Positions 52,332-60,208 of a DNA stretch of 64,000 bases are shown piece after piece. The DNA lies in the NCBI RefSeq assembly GCF_937952055.1, contig NZ_CALFYO010000019.1:496001-560000 (forward strand), in the 5' to 3' direction. Both the position numbers and the translations under genes were made by a program. A model generated the notes under the pieces. The model had not been told where the DNA came from and ran no database searches. It saw only the letters and a program-made list of their open reading frames with translations. The stretch is from an uncultured Piscinibacter sp. Lineage in GTDB: Bacteria; Pseudomonadota; Gammaproteobacteria; Burkholderiales; Burkholderiaceae_C. Each line of letters begins with the position of its first letter. The first letter of the stretch is position 1.

Positions 52332-53716
52332 GGGGAAGGATCTCCGGAGTGGCCGCGCCAGGCGCGGACGAAGTAGTCGGTGCCGCCCATCTGGCCGCCC
52401 TTGAGCGCGACCTGCACGCCGTCGACATGGGCGGCGCCGCCCACGAAGCGACACAGCGGCGCGCCGGGAGCGAGCCGAGCCTCGATCTGCAGCGCCTGCG
52501 GCGCGAGTGCTTGGGCGATGCGGCTGGACGTGTCGCCGCCCGAGAGCAGCAGGCGCGGCAGGGGCGTACGCTGCAGCAGCGCCTCGACCACCTCGCCGAG
52601 GCGCTGCCCGAGGCGGCGTCCGCCTTCGTGTCGGGCCTGCTCGCGGGTGACTCCGTGGGCTTCGAGTGCTGCCAGCATGGCTTCGATGCGCACATCGTGC
52701 GGGCCGCGCGCGGTGTGCAGCATCACGCTGCGGCCGGCGGCCAGCGCGGTGCCCGCCGCGTCGACCAGCGCATCCCGGGCAGCGTGCCAGCCGTTGTCGG
52801 CGACCAGCGCGCGGGCATCGACAGGCAGGTCGGCGAAGCCGGCAGCCAGTGCGGCCTCGATCTGCAGCGCGCTCAGCGGCGAGGCGCTGCCCGAGACGGC
52901 GAGCACGCGGTCGACCGGCTCCACCGTGCCGGCGGCGGTCGCCGCGGGCAACTGGCCGCTGTCGCGCCACCACTGCGTCAGCGCATACTCCAGGCCCGAG
53001 GAGCCGACCGCGAAGCGTGCGTGCCCGGCCGGCGACGACAGCCTCTCGAGCTGGCGCCCGAGTGCGGTGAGGTGCGAAGGCTCGCTGCCGTCGAACAGCA
53101 GCGCGGCGGGCCGGTGCGCCAGCACGCGGTCCACTTCCGCATCCAGCGCCGCGCGCCCGGCGGCGATGTGCGGCAGCGTCACGCTCTCGATGCGCAGTGC
53201 CGTCTGCGCGCCGAGGTGGCGAATCAGGTCGGCCTCGCCCATGGGCGTGACAGGATGCTGCGCCATGACCGGATGGCGGTCGATGCGGTGCACGCGGCCG
53301 TCGGTGCCCGAGCGCGCGAACAGGTTCCCGAAGACACAGTAGCGGCCCAGCGCCGGCGTGGCGGCGACGATGGGCATTGGCCCGTCCCCGAAGGCCTCGC
53401 GCGCGAGCTCCATCACCGTGCCGATGCTGCCCATGTGCGGCGCGCTGTCGAAGGTCGAGCAGACCTTGTAGTGCATCCAGGGCACGGGCAGCGCGGCCAG
53501 CGCGCGCAGCACCGCGGGCAGTTGCGCGCGCATCTCGGCCGGAGTCATCGCGCGGCTGTCGATTGCCACGCCGATCGCATCGAAGGGGCCGAGTGCCGTC
53601 AGCGTCGCCTTGTCGGGCACCTGCAGGAACAAGGCGCTACGCAGCCCGGCGAAGTGCAGCACCTCCAGCGCGTCGGTGGCGCCGGTGAAGTCGTCCGCGA
53701 GGAAGGCCAGACGCAT
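52328..53716 (-). CDS. Four-carbon acid sugar kinase family protein (DUF1537)
   Basis: 462 residues. N-terminal substrate domain with FLADDFTGATDALEV (6-20), the hallmark of the family. C-terminal nucleotide domain with LLLSGGDTSSRIAQAL (near 393) and LKGGQMGGTDYF (near 441). Known members phosphorylate threonate, erythronate, 3-oxo-tetronate or 3-oxo-isoapionate. Here it precedes an RLP by five bases, as in apiose-acid pathways where a DUF1537 kinase makes the RLP substrate. The exact substrate is unknown. Confidence 0.93.
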   Translation of the reverse strand: MRLAFLADDFTGATDALEVLHFAGLRSALFLQVPDKATLTALGPFDAIGVAIDSRAMTPAEMRAQLPAVLRALAALPVPWMHYKVCSTFDSAPHMGSIGTVMELAREAFGDGPMPIVAATPALGRYCVFGNLFARSGTDGRVHRIDRHPVMAQHPVTPMGEADLIRHLGAQTALRIESVTLPHIAAGRAALDAEVDRVLAHRPAALLFDGSEPSHLTALGRQLERLSSPAGHARFAVGSSGLEYALTQWWRDSGQLPAATAAGTVEPVDRVLAVSGSASPLSALQIEAALAAGFADLPVDARALVADNGWHAARDALVDAAGTALAAGRSVMLHTARGPHDVRIEAMLAALEAHGVTREQARHEGGRRLGQRLGEVVEALLQRTPLPRLLLSGGDTSSRIAQALAPQALQIEARLAPGAPLCRFVGGAAHVDGVQVALKGGQMGGTDYFVRAWRGHSGDPSP

Positions 53717-53721
53717 CGGGG

Positions 53722-54996
53722 TCAGGCCTTGCCGAAGTGCGCCAGCGCCGCGCGCAGCGCCGGGTGCGTCTTCGCGTACTCAGCCAGCGGCACGCCGGAG
53801 CGGGCCGCCTCCCAGCCCTCGCGCAGGCTGGCCACGCCGGCGGCGATGCCATCGGGGTGGGCGATGATGCCGCCTCCGGCCAGGTGCATCAGATCGGTCG
53901 AGCCCAGCGCGGCCCACAGGTCGGGCGCCTGCTCGGCCCACTGGCCCGAGGAGAACACCGGCATCATCGGCTTCACGCCGGCCCAGGGCGCGAGGCAGGC
54001 GCGCGCCGAGCGGATCACCGACTCGTCGCTTTCCCAGAACTTGCTGCGGATGCCGTTGACATGGAGGTGATCCACGCCGGCCAGCCGCCACAGCTTCTGC
54101 CAGGCGGTGAACTCGATGCCCAGCGACGGATGCCGGGTCAGCGCGCCCCAGCCGTTGCGGTGGCCGTGGATCGGCAGCTGCGCATGACGGCGCAGGTGCT
54201 CCACGCCGGCGAAGCCCACGGCCTGGATGCTGACCATCACGCAGCTGCCGCCGGCGGCCAGCACCGCTTCGTGCCGGTGCAGCATCTCGTCGATCGATCC
54301 GGAGATGTTGAAGGCGTACATCGGCATGCGGCCGAGGCGGTCGGCATGGCGGTGCAGCACCGGCAGCACCGCGGCCAGGCGCTGCTCGAAGGGCGCGTAG
54401 GGCGGGTCGGCCATCAGCTCGTCGTCCTTGACGAAGTCGATGCCGCCGTCGCACAGCGCGTCGACCAGTTCGGCGGTCTGCGGGGGCGTGAGGCCGATGC
54501 TCGGCTTGACGATGGTGCCGATCAGCGGCCGGCCGTGCACGCCGGCGTGCTCGCGCGTGCCGGTGATGCCGAACTGCGGGCCGCCGAACCGCGCCGCGTA
54601 GTCGTCGGGCAGATCGAGGTCGAGCAGTCGCAAGCCTGTGACCTCGCCGAGCTCGAACAGGTTGCCGGCCACGGTGGCCAGCAGCGTGGCGAGGTTGGCG
54701 CCGACGTTGGCCACCGGGAAGGCGATCTCGATTTCGGCGCGGTGGTGCACGCCGGCATGCGCGCGGCGCTCGACGAAGGCGCTGGGCAGCGAGGCGGTGT
54801 TCGCAGGCTCCAGCGGCTGGATGGCAACGACGCGCGCGCGGGACCGTTGCTTCAGTTCATCGGTCTCGCCGGGCAGCGCGAGAAAGGTGCCGCTGGACTG
54901 CTCGCCGGCGATGACCTCCGCCACCTGCTCGGGGGGCCAGGGGCTCTCGACGACGTAGCGGGCGGTGAACTCGGCGCGGGGAGGCTGGCTGGACAT
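53722..54996 (-). CDS. RuBisCO-like protein (form IV)
   Basis: 424 residues, RuBisCO large-subunit fold. By motif alignment with plant RbcL: K164 in GTIVKPSIG equals K175; K190, D192 and E193 in DFVKDDEL equal the carbamylated lysine and metal ligands; H279-R280 equal H294-R295; H312 and K319 equal H327 and loop-6 K334. Two RuBisCO residues are replaced: the K177 position is S166 and the H298 position is W283, so CO2 fixation on RuBP is not expected. The retained metal site implies enolisation chemistry on a phosphorylated sugar acid. Co-transcribed with a DUF1537 kinase, it is a candidate decarboxylase or transcarboxylase. Confidence 0.95.
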   Translation of the reverse strand: MSSQPPRAEFTARYVVESPWPPEQVAEVIAGEQSSGTFLALPGETDELKQRSRARVVAIQPLEPANTASLPSAFVERRAHAGVHHRAEIEIAFPVANVGANLATLLATVAGNLFELGEVTGLRLLDLDLPDDYAARFGGPQFGITGTREHAGVHGRPLIGTIVKPSIGLTPPQTAELVDALCDGGIDFVKDDELMADPPYAPFEQRLAAVLPVLHRHADRLGRMPMYAFNISGSIDEMLHRHEAVLAAGGSCVMVSIQAVGFAGVEHLRRHAQLPIHGHRNGWGALTRHPSLGIEFTAWQKLWRLAGVDHLHVNGIRSKFWESDESVIRSARACLAPWAGVKPMMPVFSSGQWAEQAPDLWAALGSTDLMHLAGGGIIAHPDGIAAGVASLREGWEAARSGVPLAEYAKTHPALRAALAHFGKA

Positions 54997-55023
54997 GGCC
55001 TGCTGAGTGTCGCCGGGGTTCGC

Positions 55024-55998
55024 TCAGGGCACCAGCAGCAGCGGCGTCGTCGCTCCCTCGGCCTCGAGCGCACGATGCGCCTGCGCGGCCTCGGCCAGCG
55101 CGAACAGCCGGGGCGTGCCGACGCCGAGCACGCCGGAGCCCAGCGCCGCGAACACACGACCGGCCATCGCTTCGCGCACGGCGGCCTCGCGCAGGTGGTG
55201 GAAGATGATCGGCCGCGTCAGACTCAGCGAGCGTGTGGCCAGCTGCGCCACCTCGAAGGGCGCCACCGCGCCCGAGGCCTGGCCGAAGTTGACGAGGTGG
55301 CCGCAGAAGCCCAGCGACTGCAGCGAGCCCTCGAAGGTGTCGCGGCCGACTCCGTCGTAGGCCACCGCCACGCCGGCGCCACCGGTGGCTTCGCGCACGC
55401 GCTGCGCCACATCGTCGCGCCGGCTGTCCAGCACCAGCGTGCAGCCGGCCCGTGCGGCCGCCTCGGCCTGGCCGGCATGCGCCACGGTGCCGATCACCTT
55501 CGCGCCGAGGTGCTGCGCCCAGCGGCACAGCAGCTGGCCCACGCCCCCGGCCGCCGCCTGCACCAGCACCCAGTCGCCGGCGCTGACGCGGTGCACGCGC
55601 CGCAGCAGCATGTCGGCGGTCAGCCCGCGCAGCAGCACCGAGGCCGCCGCGTCGTCGCTCACTCCGTCGGGCAATCGCAGCAGCAGCGCGGCGTCGATCA
55701 GCCGCTCGCTCGCGTAGACGCCGTAGGCGCCGCTGACGTAGGCCGCGCGGTCACCCGGCCGCCACGTCGTCACTCCTTCGCCGCACTCGACGACGACGCC
55801 GGCCGCCTCGATGCCCGGCGTTCCGGGCAGGTCCAGCGTGCGGTACATGCCGTTGCGCACGTAGACGTCGTGGAAGTTCACGCCGATGCGCGTGTGCCGC
55901 AGCCGCACCTGGCCGGGGCCGGGCGATGGCACATCGATGCGGCGCAACTGCATCACCTCGGGCGCGCCGTACGCTTCGATGACGATGGCGTCGGTCAT
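55024..55998 (-). CDS. NAD(P)H:quinone oxidoreductase (zeta-crystallin type MDR)
   Basis: 324 residues, zinc-free medium-chain dehydrogenase: GVNFHDVYVRNGMY, PGIEAAGVVVECG and cofactor loop VQAAAGGVGQLLCRWA. Part of the RLP operon, 27 bp upstream of the RLP gene. Could reduce quinones or an enone intermediate. Confidence 0.92.
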   Translation of the reverse strand: MTDAIVIEAYGAPEVMQLRRIDVPSPGPGQVRLRHTRIGVNFHDVYVRNGMYRTLDLPGTPGIEAAGVVVECGEGVTTWRPGDRAAYVSGAYGVYASERLIDAALLLRLPDGVSDDAAASVLLRGLTADMLLRRVHRVSAGDWVLVQAAAGGVGQLLCRWAQHLGAKVIGTVAHAGQAEAAARAGCTLVLDSRRDDVAQRVREATGGAGVAVAYDGVGRDTFEGSLQSLGFCGHLVNFGQASGAVAPFEVAQLATRSLSLTRPIIFHHLREAAVREAMAGRVFAALGSGVLGVGTPRLFALAEAAQAHRALEAEGATTPLLLVP

Positions 55999-56002
55999 GA
56001 AG

Positions 56003-56233
56003 TCATCCGTGCGCTGCGGCCCGCGGCGAGGCGTCGCCGGGGCCGCTCAGGTCCGACGCGTTCAGCTCGATTCGGTGCGCGAGCCGGCTCATGACCGGAT
56101 GCCACGCATGCGACCACTCCGGCCAGCCGTGCAGCAGCAGGAGGGACGCCGCAGCGCGGCCGGCCTGCAGGCCGTGGACCTGCAGGCCGGCGCCCGGGAG
56201 CCCGACTGAAAACGCGTCGATCTTCGCTGTCAT
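56003..56233 (-). pseudogene. Truncated epoxide-hydrolase-like gene fragment
   Basis: 76 codons corresponding only to the N-terminal part of an alpha/beta hydrolase: LLLLHGWPEWSHAWHPVMSRL closely matches LVLLHGWPEWSHAWRPVMARL of the intact gene at 50650-51549, and the DNA is clearly related over that stretch. The nucleophile and histidine are absent, and the end (SGPGDASPRAAAHG) is unrelated. I infer a decayed duplicate kept inside the operon, with start and stop still open. A truncated expressed peptide is possible. Confidence 0.75.
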
Positions 56234-56249
56234 GGACTCCGGTTCCGCC

Positions 56250-57683
56250 TCACTGCGTCTGCAGGTAGACGACCTGGGTCTCCATGTACTCGTACAGGCC
56301 GTGCTTGCCGTCGGCGCCGCCGATGCCGCTCTTGCGGCGGCCGGCGTGGAAGCCCTGCATCGCCTCGAAGTGCTCGCGGTTGACGTAGGTCTCGCCGAAG
56401 CGAAGCTCGCGTGCTGCCTTCATCGCCGCGTTCAGGTTCTGCGTGAACACCGACGAGGTCAGGCCGTACTCGCTGTCGTTGGCCAGGGCCAGCGCCTCGT
56501 CCAGATCGTCGACGACACGGATCGGCAGCACCGGGCCGAAGATCTCCTTCGTCATCACGTCCATGTCGTCCCTGCAGCCGACCAGCACGGTGGGCTCGTA
56601 GTGGAAGCCCGGACGGTCGGCGACGCGGCCGCCGGTGCGCACCTGCGCGCCCTGCTTCTTCGCCGCTTCCACCAGCGCGGCCACCTTGTCCAGGCCGGCC
56701 TGGTTCATCAGCGGGCCCATGTGCAGGTTGGGGTCGGTCAGCGGGTTGCCGTACTGCGTCTCGGCCATCAGGCGCGTCACGCGGTCGGCCAACTTGTCGG
56801 CGATGCCGCGCTGCACGTAGACGCGCTCGGCGGCGTTGCAGACCTGCCCTGTGTTGAGCACGCGGCTGTTGAACAGGGCGTTGGCGGTGAGTTCCAGGTC
56901 GGCGTCGTCGAGCACGATCGCCGGCGCCTTGCCGCCGAGCTCGAGGTTCACGCGCGTCAGGTTCTTCGCGGCGGCCTCCATGATCTTCATGCCCGTGCCG
57001 ACGTGGCCGGTGAAGGAGATCAGGCCCACGTCCTTGTGCGCCGACAGCGCCGCGCCGGTGTCGCGCCCGCCGGTGACGAGGTTGAACACGCCCTTGGGCA
57101 GGCCGCACTCTGCCAGCAGCTCGGTGAAGTCGAAGGCGTTGAGCGGTGTCTCCTCGCTCGACTTGATCACGATGGTGTTGCCCGCGACGAGCGCCGGTGC
57201 CATCTTGCGGGCGATCAGGAAGAACGGGAAGTTCCACGGCAGGATGCCGGCGACCACGCCGATCGGGCGGCGGTGCAGGTAGATCGTCTCGCCGGGGCGG
57301 TCGCTGTTGAGGATCTCGCCCTCGATGCGGCGCGCCCACTCGGCCATGTAGTCCATGTAGCTGGCGGTGAAGTCGATCTCGACCTCGGCCAGCGGCAGGA
57401 TCTTGCCCTGCTCCAGTGAGATGCGGCGCGCCAGGCGCGTCTTGTGCTCGCGCAGCTTCTGCGCCACCGTGCGGATGAAGCCGGCGCGCTGGATCGCCGG
57501 CAGGCGCTCCCAGGCCGGCTGCGCGGCGCGCGCGGCGGCCACCGCGCGGTCGACGTCGGCCGCGTTGGAGTCGGGCACCGTGGCGATGAACTCCTGGGTC
57601 GACGGGTTGTCGACGTTGATCGTCTTCGTGGACGAGGGCTTCACCCACTCGCCGTCGATGTAGTTGCGTTCAAACTTGTCCAT
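56250..57683 (-). CDS. aldA: Aldehyde dehydrogenase, AldA-like
   Basis: 477 residues. Catalytic cysteine in NTGQVCNAAERVYVQ, general base in LELGGKAPAIVLDDADLEL, cofactor motif GILPWNFPFFLIARKMAPAL. Many stretches match E. coli AldA (FTADYIDYMAEWARR-like FTASYMDYMAEWARR; GFHAGRRKSGIGGADGKHGL), which oxidises lactaldehyde and glycolaldehyde. It lies 26 bp after the PQQ dehydrogenase gene and probably oxidises the aldehyde that enzyme produces. Confidence 0.93.
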   Translation of the reverse strand: MDKFERNYIDGEWVKPSSTKTINVDNPSTQEFIATVPDSNAADVDRAVAAARAAQPAWERLPAIQRAGFIRTVAQKLREHKTRLARRISLEQGKILPLAEVEIDFTASYMDYMAEWARRIEGEILNSDRPGETIYLHRRPIGVVAGILPWNFPFFLIARKMAPALVAGNTIVIKSSEETPLNAFDFTELLAECGLPKGVFNLVTGGRDTGAALSAHKDVGLISFTGHVGTGMKIMEAAAKNLTRVNLELGGKAPAIVLDDADLELTANALFNSRVLNTGQVCNAAERVYVQRGIADKLADRVTRLMAETQYGNPLTDPNLHMGPLMNQAGLDKVAALVEAAKKQGAQVRTGGRVADRPGFHYEPTVLVGCRDDMDVMTKEIFGPVLPIRVVDDLDEALALANDSEYGLTSSVFTQNLNAAMKAARELRFGETYVNREHFEAMQGFHAGRRKSGIGGADGKHGLYEYMETQVVYLQTQ

Positions 57684-57709
57684 GTCGTCTCTCCTGTTGG
57701 CGGGTGGGA

Positions 57710-59452
57710 TCACTTCTCGAGCTTGTAGACGAGCACCGTGCCGCCCTGCGGCACGGGCTGCGGCTTGCCGGTCAGGCTGTCGATGCCGCTTTGCATGCGC
57801 TGGGCGTCCACGCCCCAGCCGGACTGCACCGCGATGTACTGCTCGCCCTTGACCTGGAAGGAGGTCGGCACGCCGGTCACGCCGGACGGCGTGGCGGTCT
57901 CCCACAGCACCTTGCCGGTGCTGGCGTCGAACGCCCGGAACTTGCGGTCGTTGGTGCCGCCGGCGAACACCAGGTTGCCGGCCGTGGTGAGCAGCGGCGC
58001 CCACAGGTGCGTGTCGAACTTGTGCACCCAGGCCATCTTGCCGGTCTTCAGGTCCCAGGCCTGCAGCTCGCCGATGGTCGAGGGCTTCTTGCCGTCCTTG
58101 TAGCGCAGGCTGCCCAGCACGCCCTCGATCGGGTAGCCGATGTAGAGGTCGCCCTTCTTGTACTTGGTCGGCTCGGCCTCGGGCAGCTCGGCGCACAGGT
58201 TGTTGTTGGCCGGGATGTAGAACAGGCCGGTCTTCGGGTTCCAGGCCTCCGGCGGCCAGTCCTTGCCGCCCCACAGCGACGGGCAGAAGCCCACCGCCTT
58301 GCCCATGCCCGGCGTCTTCGCCGGGTCGTAGCTCGGCCGGCCGGTCTTCTTGTCGATCGCCGTGAAGACGTCGTTGTGGACGTAGGGCTGGGCGTCGATG
58401 AAGCCGATCTTGCCGTTGGGCTGGCGCTCCAGCATCCACAGGTAGCCGTTGCGGCCGGCGTGGATCGCGGCCTTGACCTGGCGGCCCTTGACCTCGGTGT
58501 CGATCAGCACGGGCGCGCTGACCTCGTCCCAGTCCCAGGCGTCGTTGTGGTGGTACTGGTGGTGGCCCTTGATGGCGCCGGTGTCCACGTCCAGCGCGAT
58601 CGCGCTGGTGGTGTAGAGGTTGTCGCCCTTGCGGCCTTCGGTCGGCCACGGCGCCGGGTTGCCGGTGCCCCAGTAGGCGAGGTTGGTGGCCGGGTCGTAG
58701 GTGCCGGTGATCCAGATGCTGCCGCCGCCGTTCTTGTACGACTCGCCCGGCCAGGTGTCGCCGCCCGGCTCGCCGGGGGCGGCGGTGGTGAAGGTGCGCC
58801 AGGCTTCCTTGCCGGTGGCGGCGTCGTAGGCGGCCACGAAGCCGCGCACGCCGGTCTCGCCGCCGGAGGAGCCGACCATGATCTTGCCCTTGGCGGCCAG
58901 CGGCGCGAGGGTGATGTACTGCAGCGCCTTCGGGTCGCCCACCTGGACCGTCCAGGCGACCTTGCCCGTCTTCGCATCCAGCGCCACGAGGGCCGCGTCC
59001 ACGGTGGCCACGTAGACCTTGTCGCCGTACAGCGCGACCCCGCGGTTGGTCGGGTGCAGCTGCATCAGGTCGCCGGGCAGTTCCTTCTTCCAGCGCCACA
59101 GCTCGATGCCGCTGGCGGCGTCGAGCGCGATCACCTGCGCGCCGGGCGTGGTCACGTACATGTAGCCGTTGTTGACGATCGGCGGGGCCTGGTGGCCTTC
59201 GGTCTGCCCGGTGGACAGCGACCACGCCAGGCGCAGCTTGCCGACGTTCTTGCTGGTGATCTGCTCCAGCGGGCTGTAGCCCCAGCCGCCGTAGTTGCCG
59301 CGGTACTGCAGCCAGTTGCCCGGCTCGGGATGGGCCAGGCGGGCGTCGGTCACCGGCGCGTACGGCGCGAGGTCGACCTCGCCCTGCGCGGCAGCGAGCA
59401 GGGGCATCGCCAGCGCGACGGCCGCGGCGAGCTGGTTCAGGGGCATCTTCAT
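57710..59452 (-). CDS. PQQ-dependent alcohol dehydrogenase, lanthanide-type signature
   Basis: 580 residues, exported (signal peptide to about residue 22), eight-bladed quinoprotein. Metal/PQQ ligands: E199 in GGETGVRG, N265 in WGTGNPAPW and catalytic D307 in NDAWDWDEVS. D309 two residues later is the extra aspartate that marks lanthanide-dependent enzymes (XoxF/ExaF/PedH); calcium enzymes have A, S or T there. The vicinal cysteine pair usual before the NRG motif is absent (GDLMQLHPTNRG, 127-138). There is no cytochrome domain. I chose MKMPLNQ at 59452 because it begins the signal peptide. Substrate unknown. Confidence 0.92.
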   Translation of the reverse strand: MKMPLNQLAAAVALAMPLLAAAQGEVDLAPYAPVTDARLAHPEPGNWLQYRGNYGGWGYSPLEQITSKNVGKLRLAWSLSTGQTEGHQAPPIVNNGYMYVTTPGAQVIALDAASGIELWRWKKELPGDLMQLHPTNRGVALYGDKVYVATVDAALVALDAKTGKVAWTVQVGDPKALQYITLAPLAAKGKIMVGSSGGETGVRGFVAAYDAATGKEAWRTFTTAAPGEPGGDTWPGESYKNGGGSIWITGTYDPATNLAYWGTGNPAPWPTEGRKGDNLYTTSAIALDVDTGAIKGHHQYHHNDAWDWDEVSAPVLIDTEVKGRQVKAAIHAGRNGYLWMLERQPNGKIGFIDAQPYVHNDVFTAIDKKTGRPSYDPAKTPGMGKAVGFCPSLWGGKDWPPEAWNPKTGLFYIPANNNLCAELPEAEPTKYKKGDLYIGYPIEGVLGSLRYKDGKKPSTIGELQAWDLKTGKMAWVHKFDTHLWAPLLTTAGNLVFAGGTNDRKFRAFDASTGKVLWETATPSGVTGVPTSFQVKGEQYIAVQSGWGVDAQRMQSGIDSLTGKPQPVPQGGTVLVYKLEK

Positions 59453-59501
59453 TCGTCTCTCTCCTTGGGTTGTCGAGGGTCGTTGCGGGGCGATGTGGCG
59501 T

Positions 59502-60080
59502 TCAGGCGCTGCCGCCGGGGTCGGCACTGAAGCCGCCGGCGACGACGAGCTGGTCGCCGTCGAGCTTCAGCGGGACGAAGGGCAGGGCGCGGCTGGCCGG
59601 GCCGGCGACGACCTTGCCGTCGTCGAACAGGTTGAACTTCGACGAGTGGCAGAAGCACACCAGCACCTTCTCCTTGGACAGCCAGGTCTTGACGTCGCAG
59701 GCTTGGTGGGTGCAGATCGCCGAGTAGGCGAGCACGCCGCCGACGGCGCGCGCACGCGTTTCGGGGCTCATGTCGGCCTCCGGCAGGCGCACCAGCACGA
59801 CCTTGTTCAGCCGCGTCTCGTCGCGCCGCTTGCCGGTCTGGGCGTCGAACGGATAGGCCAGCACCGGCTTGCCCGGCTTGAGATCGGCCACGCGCAACGG
59901 CACCGGCGTGCCTTCGGCGTCCTCCTCGACGAGGCGGTCGCCGGCCGTGGCCGCCACGGCCGGGCGGCCGACCACCGCGAGCGGTGCGACGAAGCCGGCG
60001 GCGGCGATGCGGATCACCCTGCGGCGGGGGTGGCTGACGGGCGGGTGGTCGGTGCAGCAGCAAGAAGGCGTCGATGACAT
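59502..60080 (-). CDS. Exported Rieske [2Fe-2S] protein
   Basis: 192 residues. Tat-like signal (PRRRVIRIAAAGF) after a cysteine-rich start (SCCCTDH), then a Rieske domain with CTHQACDV and CFCHSSKFNLFDDG as the two-His two-Cys ligand motifs. First gene of the RLP operon, 49 bp before the PQQ dehydrogenase gene. Probably a periplasmic electron acceptor or relay for that enzyme, in place of the usual cytochrome c (inference). Confidence 0.9.
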   Translation of the reverse strand: MSSTPSCCCTDHPPVSHPRRRVIRIAAAGFVAPLAVVGRPAVAATAGDRLVEEDAEGTPVPLRVADLKPGKPVLAYPFDAQTGKRRDETRLNKVVLVRLPEADMSPETRARAVGGVLAYSAICTHQACDVKTWLSKEKVLVCFCHSSKFNLFDDGKVVAGPASRALPFVPLKLDGDQLVVAGGFSADPGGSA

Positions 60081-60111
60081 GGGCAGTCTCCAGGCTATGG
60101 ACTTACTGTAG

Positions 60112-60123
60112 TCTGAATTCAGA
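60112..60123. promoter_or_regulatory. Palindromic operator, copy 1, before the Rieske/PQQ operon
   Basis: TCTGAATTCAGA is a perfect 12-bp palindrome whose edge is 32 bp upstream of the Rieske start codon. An AT-rich island in a very GC-rich region. Together with copy 2 it is likely a regulator binding pair. Confidence 0.7.
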
Positions 60124-60150
60124 ATTCCGCACCCCGTAGATTCCCTGAGT

Positions 60151-60162
60151 TCTGAATTCAGA
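60151..60162. promoter_or_regulatory. Palindromic operator, copy 2
   Basis: A second exact TCTGAATTCAGA, 39 bp centre-to-centre from copy 1 (between 3.5 and 4 helix turns). No regulator gene lies in the operon or next to it, so the binding protein is not identified. The rest of the 128-bp gap (60081-60208) holds no gene. Confidence 0.7.
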
Positions 60163-60208
60163 GTGCCTTGTTGCACGTCGGTGTTCGGTCCGCGGCCGGG
60201 CGTGCGCC

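Noticed and set aside
53722..54996. True RuBisCO large subunit
   Set aside because: The K177 and H298 positions are S166 and W283, and there is no small subunit, phosphoribulokinase or CbbR nearby.
53722..54996. Methionine-salvage RLP (MtnW)
   Set aside because: No mtnA, mtnX, mtnD or other salvage genes; the neighbour is a DUF1537 kinase.
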